A stretch of DNA of 64,000 nt, from contig JAZBRI010000011.1 in assembly GCA_036874045.1 (NCBI GenBank), forward strand, positions 14,712,001-14,776,000, given 5' to 3'. The notes beneath the pieces are model-generated. The model was given only the letters and a program-made list of their open reading frames with translations. It did not search any database and was not told the DNA's origin. Positions 1 to 11,880 of the stretch are shown here, in pieces; positions within the stretch are counted from its first letter, which is position 1, and every line of letters starts with the position of its first letter. The stretch comes from Cymodocea nodosa (Eukaryota > Streptophyta > Magnoliopsida > Alismatales > Cymodoceaceae). The translations under genes and the position numbers were made by a program.

Positions 1-926
1 TTTTAAGTGTAGCTTGGACTTCCTATTTATAGTTGTTAAATTGGAGGTGCACATTCATCCACTTTTACCATTTTCCCATGATCTCACATCCTTTTAAATT
101 TCGAATTATTCACATTTTTCATGTTATTACATGATTCTCATGTTCTCTTGTCTTAGATCCATTGAGAATACACTTCTAGAGAATCATAGAGTTTTTCACT
201 TAAGTCATCGTTTTTGTCAAATGGTTAACTTGCAATACTTATAAAAACTTAAACATTTATTTGATAATTATTTGAATTTTTCACTTGTAAAACATGTGAC
301 ATAAATAACTCAACATAAAGTTAGTTACTTGTAAAATCTGAATAATTATTTGAATCAATGTGTAAAAACTTGAACAATTATCTAACTATTTAATTTTTTA
401 AAACAAATACATAAAAAACATGTGAGAAACTTAAGTCTTTTAAAACACACGTACAAAAGACTATGACTATACAAATTTTTAAAATAACTATTCGACTTTC
501 TCAAAACGTTAATCGATAATTATACAAATTTTCAAAATATGTTAACACATAACTATATGATTAAGGTAAATACTTATATTTATTTAAACCTATTTTCAAA
601 CTAAGTCAAATATTCATCATCAAAACAAAAGTTCTAACACTAGTTTTGTATATGTTGGACCTCATGTAGATGAATAGGACCCTTGTACCATCGCTTTCGA
701 TGCTACTTCGACAATTGATGTCAACATCTTCAACATGTGTATCTCTTCATCTTCTACCGACGAGCACCTTCACTATTATACTAACACATGCAACATGGAA
801 TACAACAAAACTAATAAGGATTAGCTTGGTTCAAATGCTCAAATGACCCCTCTCAAGCATATTATATCTACTAACACTCACTCCATGTAAATGTGAAGAA
901 AATTTGGCATATTCAAGAAACGTATT
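1..926. other. AT-rich intergenic DNA upstream of copia remnant
   Basis: No gene can be supported here. The stretch is AT-rich with scattered stops in all frames. The part from about 600 onward may be decayed copia polyprotein spacer, because it runs directly into the reverse-transcriptase remnant, but no motif confirms this. Confidence 0.5.
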
Positions 927-1970
927 TTGTGTGTTGTCATGTATGATCTAGAAGACCTCTACATGCCAGAATCATACACTCAAGCATCCAAATCTACTGC
1001 TTGGCGAAAAGTAATGAATATAACTCTCTTATCAAGCAAGACACTTTGGGAGCTTGTTTCACAAGAATCAGGTATGAATATTGTTCACTGTAGATGGGTT
1101 TACAAACTCAAATGCAATCTCAATGGATCCATTTGTAGACACAAGGTGTGCCTTGTCGCTAAAGGATATCTACAACAACCTAAGGTTGACTTGTTTGAGA
1201 CCTTTAGTCCAGTTCTCAAACACACTACCATTCACATTGTTCTATCTATTACCACTAGTAAACACTAGTTCTTGAGACAACTTGATATTGAATGTGTCTT
1301 CCTTCATGAAGATCTAAAGGAAGATATATTTATGAGACAACCTTCTGAATATAGAGATAAAAATTTCTACAATCATGTCTGTAAAATGAAGAAGGCCATC
1401 TACAGTCTAAGGCAAGCTCCTAGAATGTGGTATGGAAAATTTGCTTTTGTGATGAATGAAGTGGGTTTTGTTACTTGCATTTCAGATATTTCTTTATTTA
1501 TTTACAATGAGAATGACATTATAGCCTATGTTTTGATCTACATCGATGATATTATTATTATTACTAGCTTCAATTAAGATTTTAATCAATTTGTTATTGA
1601 AAGTTTGAGCTCCTTGTTTCATGTAAAGGACCTCGATAAGCTCTCTCAATTCCTTGGTTTATCTATTACTTATCAAGATGATACTTTTCTTTTAAATCAA
1701 ACACATTATATCATGTCTCTCCTTGAGAAAGTGAATCTATACGAAAGCAAACTTGTGAAGGTCGACTATCAGTTATATCAATTAGATCTTTCATGCTCAA
1801 TCCAAACATTTGAAGGTCGACGACTATCATCAGTTTGTGCATGTGAAGGTTGTTAATTTCGATGATCAAGTTGTCAATATTTTTACAAAAGGATTGTATC
1901 CTCGACGCCATCAGATGTTGTCGATTGATCTTTCCCTTTGTTCTTTAACCAATACGTTTTCTTAAATGAT
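927..1970 (+). mobile_element. Ty1/copia retrotransposon pol remnant (reverse transcriptase to RNase H end)
   Basis: Broken open frames keep the order of a copia reverse transcriptase. First comes a segment with AWRKVM, then WVYKLK and LVAKGYLQQ (927-1268). After a stop and frame change come QLDIECVFLHEDLKEDIFM, a SLRQAPRMWY motif and a YIDD catalytic box (1272-1577). A further frame (1605-1856) holds FLGLSITYQDD. The sequence near 1857-1930 reads as the usual end of copia RNase H (VVNIFTKGLYPRRHQ). Most of RNase H between about 1750 and 1850 is missing. Several in-frame stops and frame changes make it non-functional. I saw no flanking LTR pair, so it is a truncated relic and the ends given are approximate. 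Confidence 0.85.
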
Positions 1971-2554
1971 GTAATCCTTCTTATTTCCAAAACAGTGAAA
2001 AGGTTCGATGTTCTTATTCTTTCACCCTTTCTTCCTCCGTACACTCTCACTCTAGTACGCCTTCTCGACTAATTAATCATTGGAGAAGATGAGTAGACAC
2101 CGTTATCTAGATCGTTTTAAAGTTGAGGAATATTAATTCGATGGTTAACTAATATAATACGGCACCAGTACAATATATATATATATATGCCGGTAATTGC
2201 TTATCCTGGAAGCTGCACGCACGTCGTTAATGCATCGAAGATTGGGATGGGGGATTGGTCTTTGCTGTTTGTGAAACTGTTAATAGCTGTTCGTGTAACT
2301 GGTCAATGTCTTATCGGGGACGTGATCGATATGACGCTGATGGAATGAGTACCTGTGAGTATTTTACATATACTTTTGTCCAAAACTGCACAAATTAGTG
2401 GCTGGCCGGGCTGATCCATCCGTCAACAAACATTATTTTTTGGGGCCATGATTGATGACAGACACACAAGAGACATCCACGTTGTGATAATTGCGACAGG
2501 GTTTTGTCAAACCTTTGGTATGTGGGCAGTCAGGATGCAGGATATATGATACAA

Positions 2555-2602
2555 GGAAGTGGAAGTGGAAGTGGAAGTGGAAGTGGAAGTGGAAGTGGAA
2601 GG
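2555..2602. repeat. (GGAAGT)n microsatellite
   Basis: About eight head-to-tail copies of the hexamer GGAAGT. In one forward frame it would read as a Gly-Ser run and on the other strand as a Phe-His run. Neither frame has other support as a gene, so these are by-products of the repeat. Confidence 0.95.
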
Positions 2603-4830
2603 ATCGATGACGGTACAAAATCTGTGTTGTGTAAATTGGATGGACACCATGTGGACAATGCAGTCGGACTAATAGACCTAGCTTATACACTGTTGTTATA
2701 ATTTTACGAATAGAATAATGCTCAGCGATGAATGAATATATGATTACCGCCGGTAGTTGTTGGACAGACTTGTGAAGCAATGTCGATCTTATCACGGAAA
2801 ACCTTCCTTTTATCTAACCACGTCCTGTCTTTTTTTGAGACAGGCGACAAAACTGACGCTGGTTTTTGTCAAATCGGACGATGACCGAAAGAAAAGGAAG
2901 CGCGAATTATGGTGTGCAAGTCGTCGTCGGTGACGTCAAGCTACATGGCGGCACCATGTCGGCCTCACTGCCGGCGCCAATTTCTAATATTGCTCATGTC
3001 ACCTCTTTTGTGATCACGTGCTGTCAATCTTCCACCGTTACATTGGTTTAATCTCCCTTTCGGATGTTGTTTGATTGATTTGAATCTGAATCTGTATATA
3101 TTTAAATTTACCTTCTTTTAACAGTGAAAATATCATGTGGAAGGGATTTCTCTTATGGAGTTAAATCTACGGTTGGTTGGCATACCTATGTTCTAGAACG
3201 TATGTATGAAAAAGCCATTTAGGTGAAATAATATATTTAGAAATAAAAAATCGTATTTTGGTGTTTTCACCTATTCGTGTAGCCCATAAAATAGATGGTT
3301 AAGATTAAATTAATTATTCTTTCATCTAATATTTACCTCCTCCTTTAGTTGTCTCTCTCTCTCTCTCTTGTTTACACGTTGATCTCTCCTTTAAGACATC
3401 AATCTCTTTTCTCTTGGACATCAACTTCTTCTTCTTCTTCTTTTTACTTAGACGTATGTTTTTTTCTTTTCGAACATTTATTTGTCTTCCCTTAAATCAG
3501 ACGTCTGTTCTAGAAAAAGAAGAAAAAATATATTAATCACATTATCACTTATTATGAAACACCCATATTTATGTACGTAGTCACTTAACATATACAATCC
3601 TTATTTAGAAATAAGTTTGTGATCACTGTAATGTAATTTTACGTATACATAACTTTTCATGAATTATCATTACCAAAAAAGATTTTTCATGGATTAACAA
3701 ACTATTTTTCTCTCTCTCGAAAATAAAAATAAATAAATCCTAAAACCTGTTTTTTCTTTTCCTCTTTAGGAAAAGATTAAGTCTTGGGGACGACGATCAC
3801 GGAAGCGACGCCTCTTGATCGAATAAAAAATGATTTCTACGAAACTTTTTTGTAGAAGAATTTTACGAAAATAAGTGAATTTTGGGTTTTATATATTTTG
3901 GACTTAAAGAGTTGGGACGTCAAGCATGTGCTTGGTTATTGGGTTACATCTTAAGACGAACTTAGGCATAAGGAGAAAATATTAAAATTATAAAATAACG
4001 TTTTAGTTAATATTTAACCTATGTTATATTTAAATGAGTAAAGAAGGATAAAAGGCATTATCCATTTCTTACATTTAAAAATATACGAAAAACTTTTTAT
4101 CAGCAAGTGATCAAATATAACGATACTCATAATCTTCTTTAAAATTTGAATATTGAAGAACGTAATAATATGAACCAAAGTGATAAAACCCTGTACTTCT
4201 TTTTTCATTTCATTAATATGAACATGCAGAGTCTCATTATTAAATATCAGTTAAAAAAAAAAACATTACAATACAACTACCATTATCAAAGGAAAATAAA
4301 TATAATATCATTTCTTTTTTGTAAGTATTTATTTTAAATACAGTATCCATCGTTAATATATTTAAATTATAAAATAAATATATACAGCCAATTTTAACTA
4401 ATTTTCATAAAAAATGTTAATTATCTCGTCTCTTGCTTTCACACTGGAAAACCTTTTAACTATTAGCGGATTACCATTTTTATCGTTCATCGGGCACTAA
4501 AATCACCAGGGATGATCGTTAATTTATAATTCAAGGATGCGTCTCCGTGGTAGAGTAAATTTCCACAACGTTTGTTTCTTTTATTGTCTGTTAATAATTG
4601 GATTAAAATTTCAACTGTGGAAAAGGATGTCTATTTCACTGTGTCTACGGTACAGTGCGCCATGTAATGCATGTTTGTCTATAATACGTACTTCTCATGA
4701 ATTTTTTTAAGAACATTACAATTTTATTTTTATAACCGCATTACCAAAAAAAAAAGAAAACTATTAAATTTCTTTTTTAAACTATATATACATATATATT
4801 ATTTAAGACCTCTTCTTGTCCTGCTCGCTG
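2603..4830. other. Intergenic DNA, no gene seen
   Basis: AT-rich DNA with short CT and TTC runs near 3353 and 3430. Open frames here are under 65 codons and show no domain. I see nothing supportable. Confidence 0.6.
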
Positions 4831-4944
4831 GTATATTATTTGAAGTTTGTTTTTACGATATAAGATATTTCATCTCGATCGCGTGAAAAAGAAGAAGCTT
4901 TGATTCCATCAGCAGGTTTATAAAAATCTGAAGAAAGTCTGATA

Positions 4945-5223
4945 TTGTATGTATGTTTCTGTAGATCCGAACGAGAAACGATAGCCGGTCGTCTACTTGC
5001 GGTGGAGTGCAATTGCGCAGCCGTGGGGATTCCAGAATCGGAATCTATGAAAGAAAAACCCTTCAAGGATCTCATCTCGTCTCCTGGAGATGATGAATGG
5101 ATGCCATCACTTTATCAGTTATTTGAAAGCTTAGATGCATTAAAGGAAGGGGATTTAATAAAGTCCCCAGAACAGAACTGCTGTCTATGGATGGTGCTAA
5201 TCTTGGATTTACTGATCTTTTGA
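4945..5223 (+). other. Unrecognised 92-codon open frame
   Basis: The frame is open from an ATG at 4945 to a stop at 5221-5223. Its middle part is acidic and looks compositionally protein-like (GDDEWMPSLYQLFESLDALK). A pyrimidine-rich tract and AG just before 4966 could be a splice acceptor, so this might be an internal exon or a gene fragment. I do not recognise the family, and the hydrophobic tail after EQNCC looks like read-through. It could equally be chance. It lies 2 kb upstream of the histidine kinase start, on the same strand. Confidence 0.2.
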
Positions 5224-5280
5224 GTCACTTCCGTAAAAGAAAAAGTAGCCGAACTGCCGAAGGCGGAAATTTGTGAAGGA

Positions 5281-5316
5281 AAAAAAGAAAAGAAAAGAAA
5301 AGAAAAGAAAAGAAAA
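5281..5316. repeat. (AAAAG)n microsatellite
   Basis: About seven copies of AAAAG run directly into a GC-rich block. It marks the boundary between AT-rich DNA and the putative promoter/leader region of the downstream histidine kinase. Confidence 0.9.
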
Positions 5317-5329
5317 ACACTTCACGTCA

Positions 5330-5830
5330 CGTGGAAAGAAAGCAAGGACAAAAGGCCATTCAAAACCCCCCTCCCCACAAGTTCTACAGTGGTACCTCCA
5401 CCACCGTCGATTAGCTGCTGCCGCTGCTCATCTCAGACCCCACCCACTTGCCCAGTCCTTCACGGGGACCAACCCCAGTGTTTCTGCGAAACCAAACAGA
5501 AGCCATCTGTCTGTCCCCTCCATCCGGCACCCCGTTCCCATTCATCCTCCCGAGCCCTTTCCGGATCGAGTGGCGACTGGAATGAGAAAGGTGGCACCTT
5601 TGCCTTTGGATGGTGATGAAAGAAACAGGGAGGATGGCACTTGCGTGTAGGACTCTTCCAGTTACCTTGATTGGGACGGGGGAAGCGAAAAGGGTGGCGA
5701 TGATCTGCGCCGGTAGTGGCTGGTGGACGACGACGACGGCCGCTGCCGCTGGTGGTGGTGGGGGTACTACCGATCATTGATTGGTTTTCGTGTACCTTTT
5801 TCCTTCTTACCAAGCTCCAGTACTCCGTTG
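5330..5830 (+). promoter_or_regulatory. GC-rich block, possible distal promoter or leader exon of the histidine kinase gene
   Basis: This roughly 500-bp block is clearly richer in G and C than its surroundings, with many CpG steps, and ends in a poly-T run at 5827-5850. Open frames exist on both strands (for example 5460-5813 on -) but none shows a domain. The most economical reading is a promoter or non-coding leader exon of the kinase gene that begins 2 kb downstream. This is inference from composition only. Confidence 0.3.
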
Positions 5831-6489
5831 GGTTTTTTTTTTTTTTTTTTTCATTCTTAATTTATCACCGCTGAAAAGCACGGGAAAGCGATTTACATTA
5901 ATAAAATGGACAAAAATTTCTATGCGAGAATTGTGACTTAATTAGTTACGATTTCTTATTTGTAATTGCAAATTTAATTACACATGTGTGTTTATATCAA
6001 CGGCTGAGATTTAAAATTAATGTCTAACTGTACCCTTAAAAACATCGTTTCTAGTTATCTCTTTATAATCTAAACTCATTTTCATATTTATAAGAGTAAT
6101 TAGCATTTAATGCTTGGTACAAATTAAATCGTATTTCGCACTCGGTGTTAGGAAAATATTTTTCTTTTAATGAAAGGGTAGACTTAAATTCATAAATAAT
6201 ATTTGTAACTGTTTTCTGTCAGAATGTAAATCTGGTTGATTTCACCGTAAAATTTTTATCTAGTATTTGAAAGAAAAGTATTCTCTTTTCCTTTTTCACA
6301 GGGGACTTATTTTTTCTTTAATTATTTTAACTACGTATTTTTCCTCTCTCTCTTTTTTAACATGGCACAAATACCTCGAGAGTTCTCCATGTATTGTAGA
6401 TGACGGTATATTTATTCATTATTGCCACCTTTGGATTTTCTGGTCCATCCTTTCGCTCCGTTTAATTTTAGTTATAATCTCTCGAATTT

Positions 6490-7289
6490 AATGGTGTAAG
6501 ATAAGATGATTTATTCTTCTGGAAGTGGGCATTTGTGATTTCTCACCACCACGCTCCCTTCTCCCTAAGGAATCTGCTTTCATACAGGCCATGAGCCAGG
6601 AGGACTCTCCTCCATCGCAACCACCATCACCATCAGCATCTGCTTCTTTCTTCTCTGCTTCTTCTTCTTCTCCCTGTTCGCGACAAACGCAAAATACCCA
6701 CACGTTGCGTCCCTTTCCTTTTTGAGTTCCTGGACAGGACAGAGTCCTCCCCCTCCCTGCACACGACCTGAGGTTTGAGGTCCCAGTTCTGCTATTGGTT
6801 CTCATTATTTTGGTCAGTTTTTCTTCTCGCGTTCCTTGTTCCCAAAGCTATAAGATTGTTGTCAGTGATTGTGCTCTTTTCCTCACTCTCCATCCCACCT
6901 ACTTACCCGAGTGATTCTGAGATTTGGGTATTCATGGAAGTTGATCTGGCGTTTTGAATTTTATTGGGTAGATACGGATTTGTGAATTTCCTCCCTTTCT
7001 ACGCACTTTCCACCAGAAGCAGAGTTCTGTTTCAACTTGAGTTGGAAACTTTCTATATAGATCCTCTCTATCGTTGGCGTATTTATTATTACCTAACCCA
7101 TGGTCGACTTCATTGCGAGCTTGAAAGCTCTTTGCATATAACTCGGAAAGTCCACTGTGACAAGCCCGAGCTCCCCTTCTCTTTCTTTGAGTTCTTGTCT
7201 AGTTATCTACTGTTGATACTTGTGTTCTTCTGATGTAGAAAATCTTATATGATTTTGATGTTCTTTCGCTAATAATCCATGAGATTCGA
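6490..7289 (+). promoter_or_regulatory. Probable 5' leader of the histidine kinase gene, with upstream ORFs
   Basis: The pyrimidine-rich 800 bp before the kinase start carries several ATGs. One opens a Ser/Pro-rich frame of 66 codons (6525-6725; inner ATG at 6591) and further short ones follow (6775-6957, 6964-7233). Cytokinin-receptor kinase mRNAs commonly have long leaders, so these would be upstream ORFs that could lower translation. No TATA box or leader intron could be fixed with confidence. Confidence 0.35.
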
Positions 7290-10200
7290 ATGAATTGGTT
7301 CCTTAATGGTGAGAAAATGGAGAGGAAGACCCATTTTGTCGGCAATCTCATCAATGTTTGGTTTGAATGGCGGAGGAAATTCTCATTGGGGGATTGGATG
7401 AATCGTCTGTACAATCACTATTTTGTGTCAAAGAAGGTCAGGGAGAGATGGTGGAGAAAGCTGCTGTGCTTGTGGGTGGTTGGATGGTTTCTGGGGTCTC
7501 TATGGATTTTCTGGTTTATGAATTCTCAGCTCACACAGAAAAGGAGGGAATCCCTGGCAGGCATGTGTGATGAGCGTGCAAGAATGCTTCAAGATCAGTT
7601 CAATGTGAGCATGAATCACGTCCAGGCCCTGGCAATACTTGTTTCAACCTTTCACCATGCGAAAAGTCCCTCTTCCATTGATCAGGTGAGCCAAACATCT
7701 ATTATTTTCTCAGCTTTTGCCATGGATTAGAAGATAAAAGGTGGTATAACCCTTTTCGTTGTCCATCACGTCCAATCCAATTTAGTTGATTTGGTGATAT
7801 AATTTCTTTTTACAATTGCTTAGTGTAGAAATTTTTGTCAGTACCTTTGAAGAGATTTGGTACTTGTAACCTTAATTTGCAATTTCATGTATGTACATTA
7901 TAAAGAACTTGATGACATTTTCTATATGAACTTAGTTGGGGACAGTTATTCTATTATGCTAATGTATTGATTGTCCGTCAACAAATTTGAAATGCTTGAG
8001 AACAGATGACGTTTGCAAGGTATACAGAGAGAACTGCTTTCGAAAGACCATTAACAAGTTGGGTGGCTTACGCTGTTAAGGTTTTGCATTCTGAAAGAGC
8101 AGAATTTGAGCAACAGCAAGGGTGGACCATCAAAAGAATGTACCCCCAAAAAAATACTCCAGCTCACAAAGATGACTCTAACATTGAAATTCAGGAAATC
8201 TCCCCAAATCAATATGAGTATGCTCCAGTCATATTTGCACAAGACACTATAAAGCATATTATATCATATGATTTGTTGACAGGAAAGGTACATTCTTTAT
8301 TGCTTTACGAACCTTTTCCCTATTATCCTGGAATTTTTAATGTGAATTATTATACTAGATAAATTCAAACGGTTGCATGCAAACATCTTAATGACATATT
8401 CTGTGTACTCTTGATTTAATAAATTAATTTATGTCTTGGTGCATGTCATGGATGTTGCATTCCTTATGGGAGTAATTTGTTTGGTTTGATGGAATAAGTT
8501 TCATTTCTTTATATTGTCTTGATATTTGGACATTGTATGAGATCCATGAAGCGTGATGTTTTATATCATAGATGTGGATAAATGCTTAGCATGTTGAGTA
8601 TACTTTTTTCACTTAGATGGTAATGAACCATTATCTTTAAGAATTGCCTCAATGCCTTGTAGCTTTTGAGAAAAATTGTTTTTGACAGGAAGATCGGGAG
8701 AATATATTAAGAGCAAGGGAATCAGGAAAAGGAGTTCTTACTGCTCCATTTAGATTATTGAAAACCAATCGTCTTGGAGTTATCCTAACTTTTGCCGTTT
8801 ATAATTCAGAACTTGCTTCAAATGCAACACCAGATGAACGGGTAAAGGCAGCCATTGGGTGAGATGAATACAATGGTTTATTGGAAACAATACAAGTTGT
8901 TTAACAGTTTTCTCTGTAGTTTGATTCTGCAATATCTATCAAATGTGTAGGTACTTGGGTGGAGTTTTTGACATTGAAGCTCTGGTGGATAAGCTGCTCC
9001 ATCAGCTGGCTTGTAAGCAGTCAATCTTGGTAAATGTGTACGATACAACTAACCATTTAGAACCAATCAGTATGTATGGCTCAAATGCGACTGGGAACCG
9101 AATATATCATAACAGCAGTCTTAACTTTGGCGACCCATATAGAAGGCATGAGATGCATTGCAGGTAATTAATAAATTTCTCGGTATTATTTTTTTTCCCG
9201 CTATCTTTTCTGGATACTTTATGTGAAGCTGTTAATGTATATTTTGTCAAAAGGTTTACCAATAAACCCCCTTTGCCTTGGCTTGCAATAACAACATCCA
9301 TTGGAACTCTCGTGATTGCTTTATTGGTTGGCTACATATTTCATGCCACTGTTAACCGCATTGCAAAAGTGGAGGATGATTATCGAGAGATGATGGAGCT
9401 TAAAAAGAGGGCAGAAACAGCAGATGTTGCAAAATCCCAGGTATGTAGCTTTATAGACACATTTCAGAACTTTAGTCTTTCCATATTTTATTATAGTTTT
9501 CTATCCCCATTTTCCAAAGCTATATCTCATTTTTTATTTTGCAGTTTTTGGCTACTGTTTCCCACGAGATCAGGACACCAATGAATGGTGTTTTAGGTGA
9601 ATCTTTTTCTATTTGTAATCTAGAAATATGAATTTCAGTTTATATATTGTGTCTCCTTTAGCATCATCATGCTATTAAGATGTTGTCAACTCACATACCA
9701 TATGGAAAATCAATTCTGCGTGTTTTCAGGAATGCTGCAAATGCTAATGGACACTGCATTGGACACTACACAACAAGATTATGTGAGTACAGCTCAAGCT
9801 AGTGGGAAGGCTTTGGTTTCACTTATAAATGAAGTTCTTGATCAGGCAAAGATTGAATCTGGTAAACTTGAGCTTGAGGCTGTCCAATTTGATCTGCGAG
9901 CTGTCTTGGATGATGTATTGTCTCTTTTCTCTGTGAAGTCTCAAGAGAAAGGGCTCGAGGTAATTATATCTTGATTAAGCCCTTTGTTTGAACCCATATA
10001 ATGTGTCTTAGGTGTTGTGGTCATTGTTATTCTTATTTTATCTGATCCATGTGATTCTCTTCTTCAAACCTTTATGAATAGCTAGCAGTGTATGTCTCTG
10101 ATCAAGTTCCTGAAAGCTTTGTTGGTGACCCTGGACGATTTCGGCAAATCATCACCAATCTCATGGGCAACTCTATTAAGGTAAGCAGAAATATCTGTAT

Positions 10201-11880
10201 CTGCAAAATAACTGTGTGCATTTTATGACATGTATTGGATGTTGTAAACTTGCAGTTCGCAGAAAAAGGCCACATATTTGTCACTGTCCATCTTGTTGAG
10301 GAGGTAATGAACTTGATACAGGCAGAAATTGGATTTGATTCCAAGAATACTTTGAGTGGCTTACCTGTTGTAAATGGAAGGCAAAGCTGGGAACAACTCA
10401 ACATTTTCAATCAAGGCTTTGTGCCTCAGAACCCAGTCTCCCTAACTTCTGATCAAATCAGGTTGATCATATCTGTTGAAGATACTGGGATTGGAATCCC
10501 ACGAGAAGCCCAGTCTCGAATATTCACACCCTTTATGCAGGTTGGACCCTCTGTTGCTCGCATTCATGGAGGTACTGGAATTGGGTTGAGTATTAGCAAG
10601 TGCTTGGTTAGCCTGATGAAAGGGGAGATTACAGTTGCGAGTGAACCACATATTGGTTCCACATTCACTTTTACTGTTGTCCTTGATAAGGGGCACACCA
10701 ACTCAAATGCTTATAGATCTCTGGAATTTCAAGGAATGAGAGCAATTGTGGTTGACCCAAGATTGGCTCGTTCATTAGTAACAAAATATCACCTCCAAAG
10801 ACTTGGAATTTCTGTAGAAATATTTACCCTTACCGATGAAGCCCTTTCTTACTTAACAAGTGGTAAATATGTTGTAAATATGGTACTTGTCGAGAAGGAT
10901 GTATGGTTCACAGATGTTACACTATGGTCCTCATTTTTTAGCAAGTTGAGGATGTTGGAAGGAACAAATCATCCTAAACCTTTTCTTCTGACCAACCCTG
11001 GCAGCTCTGCAAAGATTAATGCTGCAGATTCACTGGGTTTTTTCCCAACAGTAATTATGAAACCCCTTAGAGTAAGCATGTTGGCAGCATGTCTACAACG
11101 GGCTATGGGTGTTGGAGATAAGGTAAATCATGTCCATGAAGGGCTTCCTCTTTTATCCTTGCGCAGTCTTTTGAAAGGGAGGCATATTTTGGTTGTGGAT
11201 GACAACATAGTGAATTTAAGAGTGGCCGCTGGTGCTTTGAAGAAATATGGAGCTGAAGTTGCTTGCACTGACAGTGGGAAAAGGGCAATTGCAATGCTCG
11301 AACCACCACACATGTTTGATGCTTGTTTCATGGATATTCAGATGCCTGAAATGGATGGGTATGTGACATAACAACTACAAGCAAATTCTAATATTAGATT
11401 CTTAATATTTGCAAAAGACCACATGTTTGTTTTATTCTAGAATTTCTGAAATATGCATGTATCTTTTATGCTAGTTTAGAAACAATCTGTCGTTCCTTGT
11501 AATCTGTACCTGGTTGAGAGTTCCAAGTACTTCAGTAATTTTCCTTTTCTATATTGTGTTTCAAGTATTCCTTGTTCTGTTTATCTCTTGGTCTTACCAG
11601 ATTGTGTAAAATTCCTTTCAGTTTTCAAGCTACTAAAATCATACGTGAGATGGAAAGTAACGCAAATGAATGTAGAAAACACAGTGAAGTCTCATCTCAA
11701 TGTGGGAGTACCGCTCACTGGCACACTCCCATTTTGGCCATGACGGCTGATGTAATTCAAGCTACTCATGAAGAATGCCTTAAATGTGGGATGGATGGGT
11801 ATGTCTCCAAACCATTTGAAGGAGAACAGTTGTACAGGGAAGTGGCAAGATTTTTTTCTGCAACCAAGAAAACTCAATAG
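7290..11880 (+). CDS. HK3: Cytokinin receptor histidine kinase, HK3 class (ten coding exons)
   Basis: Hybrid sensor kinase: cytokinin binds the CHASE domain and phosphate passes to HPt proteins and response regulators; membrane (ER/plasma membrane) protein. Coding exons by my splicing: 7290-7685, 8006-8287, 8689-8858, 8951-9163, 9254-9440, 9545-9596, 9730-9959, 10082-10180, 10256-11358, 11622-11880. All introns obey GT/AG and phases agree, giving 996 residues, close to Arabidopsis AHK3 (about 1036). Order: membrane segment about 57-77; CHASE about 80-350; second membrane segment about 363-384; phospho-acceptor H423 in [11 protein letters not shown] box with N536 and N540; DTGIG at 619; GGTGIG at 648; degenerate receiver-like region about 703-825; true receiver with D858/D859, phospho-acceptor D903 ([11 protein letters not shown]), T952 and K974. 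All catalytic residues are present. Start ATG is the first in frame before the membrane segment. Oddity: W151 where relatives have Gly (PLTSGVAYA). Confidence 0.95.

Noticed and set aside
5460-5813. 117-codon minus frame in the GC-rich block
   Set aside because: Low-complexity Pro/Arg/Ser composition expected from GC-rich DNA; no motif.
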